Shown here: one piece after another, positions 38,038 to 47,134 of the stretch
Numbering within the stretch: position 1 is the first letter of the stretch
Layout: every line of letters starts with the position of its first letter
From: Gammaproteobacteria bacterium
GTDB lineage: Bacteria > Pseudomonadota > Gammaproteobacteria > Pseudomonadales > Azotimanducaceae
Length of the DNA stretch: 51,757 nt
Assembly (NCBI GenBank): GCA_009837185.1
Contig: VXUA01000082.1
Coordinates: 1-51,757 of the forward strand
Reading direction: 5' to 3'
The notes under the pieces: model-generated
The model's input: the letters and a program-made list of their open reading frames with translations, nothing else
Database searches by the model: none
What the model was told of the DNA's origin: nothing
Position numbers and translations under genes: made by a program

Positions 38038-38227
38038 ATTACCCAACTGTTTTTGTCTTTAGTGCATGCCTTCTCAAGAGTACAGCAATATGTTGATTCG
38101 GAAAAATCCAAGAACGAGTCTATTCAAGTAGAAGAATTTGTCGTACCCACCCGCGGAACTCATCGAACATCTCCCTTCGTCTCAACAAGTTGAGGACATG
38201 TTATATTCTGCGTATACCAAGATTTAA
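38038..38227 (+). pseudogene. Probable frameshifted ORF remnant
   Basis: In the 308-bp gap after the hydrolase gene, a frame open from 38038 reads ITQLFLSLVHAFSRVQQYVD and continues to IQVEEFV. From 38141 the sense-like sequence continues in the next phase as YPPAELIEHLPSSQQVEDML and stops at TAA 38225-38227. The join needs a single frameshift. Both halves look like soluble, charged protein. I cannot name a family. It could also be chance. Confidence 0.3.
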
Positions 38228-38279
38228 CAGAGACAACGACGGATAGTCGAAGAATCGTTTCTAAATTTGCTAAAAGCGA

Positions 38280-38774
38280 TTAACGGCCGAATATTGATTC
38301 GACAAACTCTCTTTCTTTACAACGTATAAGTAACTCCCAGTTATTCTTCGCGAACTGTAACTTGTTGATCGACAAGCTCTTTTGTTGGATGCGCTCTATA
38401 AACATCGTCGGAATAATGTAAAAACTGATTTCGGAATCTCCATTGTCTGTACGGCAATTTACACCCACAATCGCGTCCGCAGTAAGCGTACTGTGTACGT
38501 ACGACTTAACATCGGACTTATAGGTACGATCCGCCCCTCCGCGTGACCCACCAGAAAAAGAGACAGATTTACCTTTGCTAACGGTTTTAACTTGTACTCT
38601 TACTATTTCGTGAACGTTTGTTTCAACTAGTATGTCGTAGGTCGAATGTGGAAGATCAACGCGGGATGCGTTGTATCCACGCTCAAGTAACGCAGCTAAC
38701 AACCTACTTTCGTTAGCAAATCCCCTAGCAGACGCCAACCTACCCTTAGACTGAGAGGCTTGAATATCCGTCAT
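38280..38774 (-). CDS. PD-(D/E)XK nuclease-like protein, putative restriction endonuclease
   Basis: 164 residues from ATG 38774. The order of residues matches the PD-(D/E)XK nuclease core: Glu22 in a helix (ANESRLLAALLERGY), Asp47 (STYDILVE), and Q61-V-K63 at the end of the next strand (IVRVQVKTV), i.e. E-x24-D-x13-QxK. The following Gly/Ser-rich loop (SFSGGSRGG) and YKSDV are as in Hjc- or restriction-type members. It overlaps the methyltransferase by 4 bp (ATGA), so the two are translationally coupled and it is the likely cognate nuclease. Confidence 0.65.
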   Translation of the reverse strand: MTDIQASQSKGRLASARGFANESRLLAALLERGYNASRVDLPHSTYDILVETNVHEIVRVQVKTVSKGKSVSFSGGSRGGADRTYKSDVKSYVHSTLTADAIVGVNCRTDNGDSEISFYIIPTMFIERIQQKSLSINKLQFAKNNWELLIRCKEREFVESIFGR

Positions 38775-40102
38775 TTGCGCAAAACCAGAACGTAATCATC
38801 ATCTATCCGTTCCTTTCGAGGGACTTTAATGAAGTGGTTAATAATGGTTGAAATGAAGCAAGATTCAACAGTAAACCCAACTTTAAGTGCTTCGGAATAA
38901 AGATAGCGCCAAGTTTCGAACTCAATACCGCGAATACGGTTATTCCCAACAACAATCAAGTACACGGCTCCAGATCTAAGGACACGGTAAACTTCTCTTA
39001 GATTAGTAAACATGTCCCATAGATACTTCGTGGCGATGAACGCGCGACGAGGATCAGTTTCAAATATTTTTGCTATGACTCTGTCAGCTTCGACACATCC
39101 AGACGAATGAAGTTTTGCGTACTCTTTAGCACGAACAACCTCAGTACCAATGTGTTGCTTCTTCAGGGGTTGCAACGACCCTGTCGCAAATCCAAGCCAG
39201 TAAATCTCAAGCTGATGTGTTCTCGGGTAATCTACGGCATTCACATACGGTGGTGAGGTCAGTGATAAGTCGATACTCTCAGAGTCAATCGCCGACATAT
39301 CGCGCGCGTCCATATTTTCGGGTACGAATACATTTCCCGATGGCTTTAGTGAAGACAACTGAAGCATATTTTTAACTTGAAATTCGGTGCGCTTCACAAA
39401 GAGCTCAAGAGCCATGTTTGGAACTACTTGTTTGTTTAAATTCTTTCTGATAACAGTTCTAGTACAGTTGTTGTCCGCTTGGGACACGTGTCTGACAATA
39501 GATGAGAAACAAATGTTGAAAAAATCCTTAGTCTGTCGTGTTGTATCACACGCTTCGATCTCTCTCTTTACGTGCGCTAGTTCCTTGAGAACAAAAGGTC
39601 GAAACCATTTATCGCGATAAGGAAAGTGCGGTACTCCATCCAAGTGCGATGGCTCTGTATATGATTCAATTCGTTGACGCAGTTGTCTCCATGCTCTTAC
39701 AAGAACGTCTTCGCTGAGCACTGTAGTCTTCACAGTTGTGAGGAACCGAGCTAACGGGTCCACATCAATTCCAATGCTATGTCGACCGAGTATAGAAGCT
39801 TCTAAATTGGTTGTTCCACTTCCCATAAATGGGTCTAAGACTAGGTCACCTTCCCTTGAAAACCGCTTGATGACCCAACGTGGTAGTTCAGGAAAAAATT
39901 TTGCGGGGAACTTGTGAATGCCGTGAGTCAATGCTCTCTGGTCACGACTAATGAATAAGTAGCTCTCACCCGGCTTAATCGAGAGTGAAATAGGAATTTC
40001 ACCCTCAATACGGATCGGTTCCTTGGACTGGTCTATGTTGAATTCTTGGAAGTTGTCTTCGTTTACCTCTCCAAGTTTGGGTAGTTCCAATGTAGCCATC
40101 AT
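38771..40102 (-). CDS. DNA (adenine-N6 or cytosine-N4) methyltransferase
   Basis: 443 residues from ATG 40102 (a second ATG follows immediately). SAM-binding motif I is DPFMGSGTT (90-98), preceded by HKFPAKFFPELPRW, and the catalytic motif IV is TSPPY (282-286). Order I to IV, with about 185 residues between, puts the target-recognition part in the middle. TSPPY favours N4-cytosine but does not exclude N6-adenine. YPRTHQLEIYWLG after TSPPY is typical of this subgroup. Together with the coupled nuclease-like gene it may form a type II restriction-modification system. Confidence 0.85.
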   Translation of the reverse strand: MMATLELPKLGEVNEDNFQEFNIDQSKEPIRIEGEIPISLSIKPGESYLFISRDQRALTHGIHKFPAKFFPELPRWVIKRFSREGDLVLDPFMGSGTTNLEASILGRHSIGIDVDPLARFLTTVKTTVLSEDVLVRAWRQLRQRIESYTEPSHLDGVPHFPYRDKWFRPFVLKELAHVKREIEACDTTRQTKDFFNICFSSIVRHVSQADNNCTRTVIRKNLNKQVVPNMALELFVKRTEFQVKNMLQLSSLKPSGNVFVPENMDARDMSAIDSESIDLSLTSPPYVNAVDYPRTHQLEIYWLGFATGSLQPLKKQHIGTEVVRAKEYAKLHSSGCVEADRVIAKIFETDPRRAFIATKYLWDMFTNLREVYRVLRSGAVYLIVVGNNRIRGIEFETWRYLYSEALKVGFTVESCFISTIINHFIKVPRKERIDDDYVLVLRK

Positions 40103-40202
40103 TATGTACTCATGGTCGATACAGAACGTTCGAACGGTAGAAAAGCTGGGAAACGTGCGTAAGACTGAAAAGAGTCTATTCTACTGAACATTATTATAAA
40201 TT

Positions 40203-40340
40203 TTAGTGGTGTAGGTGTAGGCCTAAGACATCATAGACCGCGTTTGTTAAATCCAATGCCGCGCATTCACTCGGGGTAGCACGACTCATCCAAAGCCTAT
40301 TCGCTATCTCCAAGCTAAGGATGGCGATATCGTGCCTCAC
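40203..40340 (-). CDS. Short ORF, third of an overlapping chain (low confidence)
   Basis: 45 codons from GTG 40340, overlapping the stop of the preceding short ORF as GTGA. The product (begins MRHDIAILSLEIANRLWM, ends LGLHLHH) has the composition of an amphipathic helical protein. No family recognised. It may be a real small gene, or one half of a frameshifted remnant with the ORF before it. Confidence 0.25.
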   Translation of the reverse strand: MRHDIAILSLEIANRLWMSRATPSECAALDLTNAVYDVLGLHLHH

Positions 40341-40429
40341 AGGAGTGGGTAAAAAATTTTATTTGGTGCACCACCGGCGATAGCAAATGGTAGCAATAGT
40401 GCAACCGGAAACTCAAAATCAAGACGCAT
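40337..40429 (-). CDS. Short hydrophobic ORF, second of an overlapping chain (low confidence)
   Basis: 30 codons from ATG 40429. The product MRLDFEFPVALLLPFAIAGG continues for ten more residues and includes a possible single TM segment. The only upstream Shine-Dalgarno-like sequence is GAGA. It overlaps the previous ORF by 11 bp and the next by 4 bp. Confidence 0.25.
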   Translation of the reverse strand: MRLDFEFPVALLLPFAIAGGAPNKIFYPLL

Positions 40430-40661
40430 TGCATTCTCTGACGTTAAGAGACTGAGTACCTTCAAGATTCCAAAGGTACCTGTTTAGAAGGGTGAAATTC
40501 AAGGAATATCCTACTCGTAGTCCCAATTCGATTTTGGTCGTCGCACAATTAATCTGGATCGACTTACTTCTGCAAAAAACGACCGAGCAAATCAGTGTAA
40601 TCAACCATTTGTTATAATAGGAGTTTACTGGTTTAAATAACCAGTTTTTCCTGAATTTCAC
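40419..40661 (-). CDS. Short ORF, first of an overlapping chain (low confidence)
   Basis: 80 codons from GTG 40661. Basic N-terminus, then WLITLICSVVFC and a polar C-terminal half. The start is only 9 bp from the divergent ATG at 40670, so the two cannot both have ordinary upstream promoters and leaders. No homologue recognised; possibly spurious. Confidence 0.2.
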   Translation of the reverse strand: MKFRKNWLFKPVNSYYNKWLITLICSVVFCRSKSIQINCATTKIELGLRVGYSLNFTLLNRYLWNLEGTQSLNVRECNAS

Positions 40662-40669
40662 ACTCGAGT

Positions 40670-41236
40670 ATGCAACCCCAACTACGCGATTCTATACCTG
40701 TTTCAAACGAAAACCTAAGAACCGAAACTTCCGAAAAAACTAGACACGAACACCAAGACTCTTGGCTCCACAAATTTCTGAAGCGATTCGGCGGGAAAAC
40801 AATTTATGTATATGACAAGCTATACCTAACTCGGTATTACCTATTGGGGGACGGTAGCGGCAAGTCGTTTGAAATCTACGTACATCACATGCATGCGACA
40901 GACAGCTTCAGATGGTTGCACAACCACCCATGGAAATGGTTTTTATCTTTTGTATTCTCCGGTTCCTATATTCAAGACACCTACGATCGGAACACCAACA
41001 AGTTCGGTAAACAACACATTCGATGGTTTAATGTATTTCGTGGGTTGAATCGTTACCACTCAATTCGTGAACTGCCTCGCGGGTCCGCGTGGACTCTCGT
41101 CCTCGCGCCGCCGAAATTAAAAGACTACAACTGGGGCTACTGGGACCACGAAACCAACGAGCACGTTGGGGACAACGTAATCGGGCACGAGTCGGCTCAT
41201 ATTGAGATTTTTGGAAACAAACAGCTAAGAGACTAG
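40670..41236 (+). CDS. Conserved cupin-like protein of unknown function
   Basis: 188 residues from ATG 40670. The central part has beta-strands with a histidine cluster FEIYVHHMHATDSFRWLHNH followed by PWKWFLSFVFSGSYIQD, then RYHSIRELPRGSAWTLVLAPP and WGYWDHE. This double-stranded beta-helix pattern resembles small cupin-like proteins. His residues in VHHMH and LHNHPW could bind metal. Function unknown. It ends 1 bp before the convergent clpB stop. Confidence 0.65.
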   Translation: MQPQLRDSIPVSNENLRTETSEKTRHEHQDSWLHKFLKRFGGKTIYVYDKLYLTRYYLLGDGSGKSFEIYVHHMHATDSFRWLHNHPWKWFLSFVFSGSYIQDTYDRNTNKFGKQHIRWFNVFRGLNRYHSIRELPRGSAWTLVLAPPKLKDYNWGYWDHETNEHVGDNVIGHESAHIEIFGNKQLRD

Positions 41237-43870
41237 TTAGTCCAAATTCGTGTTCTCTAGAGATTTAGTCTCTGTAGAACTCTCCTGTTGACCCATACTC
41301 TCAAAACTGAAGTTCCCCTCTGACACATCTACAGCGATCGTACTTTGCGGGGGTAATTCTCCAGCCAAAATTTTCTTGGCTAAAGGATTTTCTAAATATT
41401 GCTGAATCGCGCGCTTGAGCGGGCGAGCACCGTATATTGGGTCAAACCCGGCCTTACTTAACAGATCCAGCGCGGCATCGTTAATAACGAGACCAAATCC
41501 TTGGTCTTGGAAACGCGTACGTAAATGCTCGACTTGAATCGCTGCGATTGAACGGATGTGATCTGCATTCAAAGAATGAAATACCACTGTTTCGTCGATG
41601 CGATTCACGAATTCCGGACGAAAGTGTTGAGTCACGATTTCCATAACTCGTTCTCGCATCTGAACATAAGATACATCGGTGGTTGTATCGAAGAGATCTG
41701 AGCCGAGATTGGAGGTCATAACGACTACGGTGTTCCGAAAATCTACCGTTCTCCCCTGACCGTCTGTCAGACGTCCATCTTCTAAGACTTGCAAAAGGAT
41801 GTTGAATACGTCTGGATGAGCTTTTTCTATCTCATCTAACAACAATACAGAATACGGTTTTCGTCGTACTCTTTCAGTGAGAAACCCACCTTCATCGTAA
41901 CCGACATAACCAGGTGGAGCACCTATCATCTTCGCGACCGAGTGTTTTTCCATGAACTCGGACATGTCTAAACGAACTAGAGCAGATTCAGAGTCAAACA
42001 AAAACTCTGCAAGTGCTTTACACAGTTCAGTCTTACCAACTCCAGTCGGTCCCAAGAACAAAAACGAACCGTTAGGTCGATTTTCTTCGGCTAGACCAGC
42101 TCGACTTCGTCGTATTGCATTGGCAACTACGCTCACAGCTTCGTTTTGACCAACTACACGACGGTGTAACATCTCTTCTAAGCGGAGTAATTTTTCTTTT
42201 TCGCTCTCTAACATTCGAGCAACCGGAATACCAGTCCACGCGGACACTACTTCTGCAATCTCGTCTTCGGTTACCTTCGTACGCAACAGCTTAAAGCTAC
42301 CGTTTTGGCCCTGGGGTTCCACCGATGTGAGAGTGGCTTTCTCCAATTCTGGGATCTTACCGTAACGGAGTTCCGACATTCGTGCAAGATCGCCACGACG
42401 CTCTGCTGCTTCGTATTCCAAACGCGCTGCTTCTAATTGTTCCTTGACTTGATGCGTGCTCGACACGATTTCTTTTTCAGATTGCAGCACCCGACTCAAT
42501 TCATCGAGTTCCTTTTCGGCAATTTCGATAGCTTCATCAAGTTCCGTTAATCGCTTAATCGACGCGTCATCTGACTCTTTCTTGAGTGATTCCTGTTCCA
42601 TCTTCAGTTGAATTAGTCGTCGATCCAAACGATCGATCGTTTCAGGTTTGGAATCGATCTCCATGCGTATCCGACTCGCAGCTTCATCTACAAGATCAAT
42701 AGCTTTGTCGGGTAGCTGACGATCCGATATGTATCGGTGCGATAGAGTTGCTGCTGCAACCAGTGCAGGATCAGTGATTTCCACTCCATGATGAACTTCG
42801 TACCGTTCATTTAACCCTCGCAGAATCGCAATTGTGTCTTCAACGGATGGTTCGTCTAACTGTACTCGTTGAAAACGTCTCTCTAATGCTGCGTCTTTTT
42901 CAATATATTTCCGATATTCGTCTAGTGTAGTCGCGCCTACGCAACGCAACTCACCACGTGCGAGAGCTGGCTTGAGCATGTTGCCGGCATCGATGGATCC
43001 CTCTGAAGCACCAGCACCTACCAACGTGTGCAGTTCGTCAATGAAAAGGATTACGGAACCATCTTGGTGCGCTAAGTCGTTGAGGAGTGCTTTCATACGT
43101 TCTTCAAACTCTCCACGATATTTCGTCCCCGCGACCATAGCACCCATGTCCAGAGCAAGCACTCGCATGCTCTGCATACTCTCAGGCACCGTTTTGTTCA
43201 CAATCCGTTGTGCCAATCCTTCGACGACTGCAGTTTTTCCAACCCCAGGTTCCCCAATTAAAACTGGATTGTTTTTTGTTCGGCGCTGAAGTACCTGAAG
43301 AGTTCGTCGAATCTCGTCATCTCGACCAATCACTGGGTCAAGTTTTCCATTTTCGGCGCGATCGGTTAGGTCTATGGTGTATTTTTTCAGCGCGTCGCGC
43401 TGTTCCTCCGCACTAGGATCAACAACTTTTGCGCCTTTGCGAACACTATCTATTGCTGATTTAAGTGCTTCTTTTTGAACTCCCCATTTGTAAAGAATAT
43501 CGGCTGTTTTATCCTTCACTTCAATGAGTGCTAAAAGAAACAATTCACTCGCAATGTAAGCATCTTCGTTCTTCTGCGCGAGTTTGTCCGTGGTATTTAA
43601 CACCCCTGTTAGTGCTCGACTAGGAACGACCTCACCGCTCCCGCCAGTGACCTTCGGCAGAGATTCTAAGGTCCGATCTACTTCTTCGTTAATGCCTTTT
43701 AAATTTCCATCAGCAACCGCTAAGATACTTGGAATTGTGCCGTCTTTTTGCTTGACCATTGCACCCAAAACATGCACGGGTTCCAACACTTGATGATCGT
43801 GCTTTAAGGCCAAACTCTGCGCATCCTGAAGCACTTGCTGAAATCCAAGAGTTAGTTTGTCAAATCGCAT
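41237..43870 (-). CDS. clpB: ATP-dependent disaggregase ClpB
   Basis: 877 residues from ATG 43870. Hexameric AAA+ chaperone that resolubilises aggregated proteins with DnaK. N-terminal repeat domain (1-145), first AAA+ module with Walker A GEPGVGKT (206-213) and Walker [16 protein letters not shown], the ~150-residue coiled-coil middle domain that distinguishes ClpB from ClpA, and second AAA+ module with GPTGVGKT (about 606-613) and [14 protein letters not shown]. The C-terminal tail is slightly longer than usual and acidic. A possible sigma32 promoter lies upstream. Confidence 0.98.
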   Translation of the reverse strand: MRFDKLTLGFQQVLQDAQSLALKHDHQVLEPVHVLGAMVKQKDGTIPSILAVADGNLKGINEEVDRTLESLPKVTGGSGEVVPSRALTGVLNTTDKLAQKNEDAYIASELFLLALIEVKDKTADILYKWGVQKEALKSAIDSVRKGAKVVDPSAEEQRDALKKYTIDLTDRAENGKLDPVIGRDDEIRRTLQVLQRRTKNNPVLIGEPGVGKTAVVEGLAQRIVNKTVPESMQSMRVLALDMGAMVAGTKYRGEFEERMKALLNDLAHQDGSVILFIDELHTLVGAGASEGSIDAGNMLKPALARGELRCVGATTLDEYRKYIEKDAALERRFQRVQLDEPSVEDTIAILRGLNERYEVHHGVEITDPALVAAATLSHRYISDRQLPDKAIDLVDEAASRIRMEIDSKPETIDRLDRRLIQLKMEQESLKKESDDASIKRLTELDEAIEIAEKELDELSRVLQSEKEIVSSTHQVKEQLEAARLEYEAAERRGDLARMSELRYGKIPELEKATLTSVEPQGQNGSFKLLRTKVTEDEIAEVVSAWTGIPVARMLESEKEKLLRLEEMLHRRVVGQNEAVSVVANAIRRSRAGLAEENRPNGSFLFLGPTGVGKTELCKALAEFLFDSESALVRLDMSEFMEKHSVAKMIGAPPGYVGYDEGGFLTERVRRKPYSVLLLDEIEKAHPDVFNILLQVLEDGRLTDGQGRTVDFRNTVVVMTSNLGSDLFDTTTDVSYVQMRERVMEIVTQHFRPEFVNRIDETVVFHSLNADHIRSIAAIQVEHLRTRFQDQGFGLVINDAALDLLSKAGFDPIYGARPLKRAIQQYLENPLAKKILAGELPPQSTIAVDVSEGNFSFESMGQQESSTETKSLENTNLD

Positions 43871-43903
43871 TTGTTATTTGGTTCGCACTATTGCTATATC
43901 CAA

Positions 43904-43932
43904 TAACTAGGGGCATTTTCAGCAATCACAAG
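43904..43932 (-). promoter_or_regulatory. Candidate sigma32 (heat-shock) promoter of clpB
   Basis: On the minus strand CTTGTG (43932-43927), a 13-bp spacer and CCCCTAGTTA (43913-43904) resemble the CTTGAA / CCCCATnTA heat-shock consensus. It would give a leader of about 27 nt. ClpB genes are normally sigma32-controlled. The match is partial. Confidence 0.45.
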
Positions 43933-43999
43933 GGAGCAGCTCTAGTAAAGAAATGGAAGATCGCGCAACCCCAACAGCGAAATTACATCTCCAAGAAGG

Positions 44000-44015
44000 T
44001 GTTCCACGTGGAACA
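44000..44015. promoter_or_regulatory. parS: parS centromere site (ParB-binding palindrome)
   Basis: TGTTCCACGTGGAACA is a perfect 16-bp palindrome with the GTTcCACGTGgAAC core of chromosomal ParB-binding sites (Pseudomonas and Bacillus parS have the same core). It lies in non-coding DNA upstream of clpB. ParB spreads from such sites to organise origin segregation. No parAB is in the window, so the assignment rests on the motif alone. Confidence 0.8.
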
Positions 44016-44147
44016 TCTGTACATGGTTATTCCCAGTGTACCGAGATTTCTAACAATCAAGCTGTTTCAAAGCAAAGAGTCTAATCCACAGTTAACAGTG
44101 AGGGTTCCTCCATCAATCTAGAACAACCTTAATGGAAAACCCGATTC

Positions 44148-44175
44148 CCTATTGAGGAGAGTCTCCTCAAATAGG
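44148..44175. terminator. Strong hairpin, possible terminator
   Basis: CCTATTGAGGAG, a 3-base loop, then CTCCTCAAATAGG pair over 12 bp with one bulged A. The position suits termination of minus-strand transcripts from the NfeD/SPFH genes, but it is ~300 bp past their end and has no T-run, so this is tentative. Confidence 0.35.
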
Positions 44176-44469
44176 CGACCCTATATGTTCTCGAAGTATC
44201 TCAGAGTTGTATTGGGAGACAGCGTTCTAAGTGATAGCTTTTGCCCTCGCAGTTTTGTTGTCTCGACCTCTCGGTCGAACCCGTTAGATTTTTGTTAACG
44301 GTGGCAAGACGCCCGCCTCAGCGTCCTTAGTCATGCCTGTTTAAAATCTGCGACAGATAGGTCGGTCGTGTCGAGTGTGATCTGTAATGCAGTCGATGGT
44401 GTGTTGTTCGCCTACAGTTGGCTAAATCTTACGTTTTTTTGGACACTTAATACGCAAACTAGGGTGGAG

Positions 44470-44913
44470 CTAAGTCGCCTTGGGTTCGATATCAAGAATG
44501 GTCGAAGAACCGCCAACAATTTGTACCCGAGTTCCTTTCGGTATCGCGGTATTAGCACGCACTGACCACCGCGTATCTCCAATCTGTGTGCTAATCTGAC
44601 CGGGGCTGTCGAGTGCATCCTCCATGACAAACTCAGTGCCTACCATGCTTCCAACTTTATCATGCCACTCGACGTCTCGCGTTGGGTCGGTAGTTCGGAA
44701 AAACTTGTAATAAATGAAGGTTGCGATAGTTGCCGCGATTGCGAAGGTAATGATTTGAAAGACAGCATCCAAGCCGGGAAACAGGAATGCAACTATTGAC
44801 ATTCCGATACCGGCGACAGCAATTCCAATAAGAAAACCACCTGCTCCCAATACTTCGGCCACGCCAAATACTAGTCCCACTCCTAACCAAATGAGTGCCC
44901 ATACATTGTTCAT
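44470..44913 (-). CDS. NfeD family membrane protein (YbbJ-like)
   Basis: 147 residues from ATG 44913. Three TM segments in the first 80 residues ([20 protein letters not shown] and the next two), then a C-terminal OB-fold beta-barrel with [20 protein letters not shown]. It is the short membrane-NfeD partner of SPFH proteins. Overlaps the SPFH gene by 4 bp (ATGA), so the pair is translationally coupled and acts together at the inner membrane. Confidence 0.88.
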   Translation of the reverse strand: MNNVWALIWLGVGLVFGVAEVLGAGGFLIGIAVAGIGMSIVAFLFPGLDAVFQIITFAIAATIATFIYYKFFRTTDPTRDVEWHDKVGSMVGTEFVMEDALDSPGQISTQIGDTRWSVRANTAIPKGTRVQIVGGSSTILDIEPKAT

Positions 44914-45854
44914 CGTGGAGATCCTCCTTGCGAAGACGTATCACTGTTTATGTCTCTAACTATATCACTGATTCCTGCGATTGAGCCGATCACATTCGCC
45001 GCTTCCAATGGAATCATCATGACTTTATTGTTTGGTGATGCTGCCAGTGCCGCAAGCGCATCAACGTACTTCTGTGCAACAAAGTAGTTAATCGCTCGGT
45101 TATCGCCTTGTGCGATCGCATCAGACACCATTCGAGTAGCATTTGCTTCAGCTTCGGCTAGTCTTTCCCGTGCTTCAGCTTCGCGTCTCGCCGCTTCCAA
45201 TTCTCCGTCTGCTTCAAGAATTGCTGATTGTTTCTGACCTTCGGCAACTTGGATTGCGGATTCACGTTCACCTTCTGCTTCTAATATCTGCGCACGCTTT
45301 TCTCTTTCAGCTTTCATTTGTCTTGCCATAGCTTGCACCAAATCGTGCGGAGGAGACACATCACGAATCTCAATACGCGTGACTTTCGTTCCCCACGGAT
45401 CGGTAGCTTGATCAACTTTCTTCAGAAGTTCTATGTTGATACGATCTCGATTCGATAGGATCTCATCAAGTTCCATTGATCCGAGCACCGCACGGATGTT
45501 GGTCATTACAAGATTCTTCGTGGCAAGCTCGAGGTTTGAGATCTGATATGCAGCTTTGGACGCATCTAGGACCTGATAAAAACAGATTGCGTCACAGGTC
45601 ACCAGCGCATTGTCCGAAGAAATCACATCTTGAGCTGGAATGTCAAGGACTTGTTCCATCATGTTGAATTTCCGCCCCACTGCTTCGAGGACCGGAGTGA
45701 GAAGATTCAAGCCCGGTGTAATCGTTCGGGTGAACTTACCAAAGCGTTCTACTGTCCAGTGATAGCCTTGAGGTACTATGCGAATAGATCGCAAAATTAT
45801 GACAAGGGCAAACAGCAGTATTAAGCCGATGACTATAGGGATGGCATATTCCAT
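44910..45854 (-). CDS. qmcA: SPFH/band-7 (stomatin-like) membrane protein, YbbK/QmcA type
   Basis: 314 residues from ATG 45854. One N-terminal TM segment ([16 protein letters not shown]), then the band-7 domain starting [21 protein letters not shown] and containing [18 protein letters not shown] long Ala/Glu/Lys-rich coiled coil covers about residues 170-245, and the C-terminus is [20 protein letters not shown]. Forms membrane rings and modulates FtsH-type proteolysis. First gene of the pair with NfeD. Confidence 0.92.
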   Translation of the reverse strand: MEYAIPIVIGLILLFALVIILRSIRIVPQGYHWTVERFGKFTRTITPGLNLLTPVLEAVGRKFNMMEQVLDIPAQDVISSDNALVTCDAICFYQVLDASKAAYQISNLELATKNLVMTNIRAVLGSMELDEILSNRDRINIELLKKVDQATDPWGTKVTRIEIRDVSPPHDLVQAMARQMKAEREKRAQILEAEGERESAIQVAEGQKQSAILEADGELEAARREAEARERLAEAEANATRMVSDAIAQGDNRAINYFVAQKYVDALAALAASPNNKVMMIPLEAANVIGSIAGISDIVRDINSDTSSQGGSPR

Positions 45855-45911
45855 ATCAAAGTTCCTACCAGTTGTTTATTCTAAAGGCAAATTTCGTGCC
45901 TAGCATTGTAG

Positions 45912-47108
45912 CTAACTACTTGTGGGCACTTCGTTGAATGGGATACCTTTATCGATACGCACTTCTTGGGGTAATCCTAAAACTCGTTCCGCTAGTATAT
46001 TGAGCATGATTTCATCGGTGCCACCTGCGACTCGAAATCCGGGCGAGTTCAAGAATGTGTCAAAGTATCGTGCTTGTTCCGAAGTGGATAACGAGCCAGC
46101 CATTTCCAACAAATCCAATGCAAAAGACGCCATGTCTTGAATCTTTGACGCCCCTACGAGTTTGCTGATGGAGTGCTCCGGACCAGGGGTTTCACCGCGC
46201 GATAAAGCAGTAAGTGCACGATATCCAGTATATCGTAAACCACTCTCTTGACAATACCAATTTGCAAGCGCGCTACGCACCTGGGAGTCGTCGATTGCCG
46301 GTCGATCTTCAATCATTAATTGACTTGCGAGTTCGAAGACATTCTTAAATGCTACACCCCCATCACCAGTGCCCAATGCAGCTCGTTCATTCATCAATGT
46401 CGTGATCGATACTTTCCATCCCTGGCCAACTGCTCCGAGTCGATTTGCGTCGGGGATTTTTACGTTTTGGAAGAACACCTCGTTGAAGTTAGATGAACCG
46501 GAGATCTGTTTAATCGGCTTTACGTCAATTCCTAGCGACTTCATGTCTACGAAGAAATATGTCAAACCTTCATGTTTTGGCACGGTTGGATCGGTGCGTA
46601 CAACGATGATCCCAAAATCACTGTAATGCGCACCTGAAGTCCATATTTTTTGACCGTTTACAACCCAGACATCCCCTTCTTGAATTGCTCGTGAACGAAT
46701 TCCAGCGAGATCAGAGCCCGCTATTGGTTCGCTGAATAATTGACACCAAATATGTTCCCCTGAAGCCAGTTGAGGTAAATGTTTTTGTCTCTGCTGATCG
46801 GTTCCCCAATGCATCAGAGTCGGTGCGGCCATCCCAATCCCAATGTCAAATATTCCGAGAGGTAGGTCGTACTTTGACTCTTCTTGTTGCCAAATCACCT
46901 GTTCAATCGCAGATGCATTTCGACCGCCATACTTCTCAGGCCAACGAATACACGCCCATCCCGCATCAGACTTTCGTCGTTGCCAGAGTTTACACTGCTG
47001 TATCTCAGTTAAACCCTTAAGTTCGTCTTTGGTTGGCACATTCCGTTGTAACCATTCCCTTACTTCTTTGCGAAAGCTAGCTTCTGAAGGCGTGTCGTTG
47101 AAATCCAT
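45912..47108 (-). CDS. Acyl-CoA dehydrogenase (first of an adjacent pair)
   Basis: 398 residues from ATG 47108. FAD-dependent: LFSEPIAGSDLAGIRSRA, VNGQKIWTSGAHYSDFG and the C-terminal GGTDEIMLNILAERVLGLP, the last motif being typical of subunits that bind FAD's adenine. The gene lies 26 bp from the other acyl-CoA dehydrogenase on the same strand. Pairs of ~400 and ~370-residue genes often make alpha2-beta2 enzymes that act on CoA esters of branched or steroid-like acids; that is inference here. Confidence 0.93.
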   Translation of the reverse strand: MDFNDTPSEASFRKEVREWLQRNVPTKDELKGLTEIQQCKLWQRRKSDAGWACIRWPEKYGGRNASAIEQVIWQQEESKYDLPLGIFDIGIGMAAPTLMHWGTDQQRQKHLPQLASGEHIWCQLFSEPIAGSDLAGIRSRAIQEGDVWVVNGQKIWTSGAHYSDFGIIVVRTDPTVPKHEGLTYFFVDMKSLGIDVKPIKQISGSSNFNEVFFQNVKIPDANRLGAVGQGWKVSITTLMNERAALGTGDGGVAFKNVFELASQLMIEDRPAIDDSQVRSALANWYCQESGLRYTGYRALTALSRGETPGPEHSISKLVGASKIQDMASFALDLLEMAGSLSTSEQARYFDTFLNSPGFRVAGGTDEIMLNILAERVLGLPQEVRIDKGIPFNEVPTSS

Positions 47109-47134
47109 AGAACTTGACTAATTCAAGGTTACCT

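Larger units (their letters stand above)
40103..40669. other. 567-bp stretch upstream of the methyltransferase
   Basis: No established gene. It holds a chain of three overlapping short ORFs on the minus strand (40661 to 40203), listed separately with low confidence. It also carries the A/T-rich start region of the cupin-like gene near 40600-40668. No tRNA, IS or repeat is seen. Confidence 0.5.
43871..44469. other. Long intergenic region upstream of clpB
   Basis: 599 bp without a gene between clpB and the NfeD gene, both on the minus strand. It holds a candidate sigma32 promoter (43904-43932), a perfect parS-type palindrome (44000-44015), a strong imperfect hairpin (44148-44175), and a small perfect hairpin TCGACC-TCTC-GGTCGA (44263-44278). 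No RNA gene is recognised. Confidence 0.6.
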
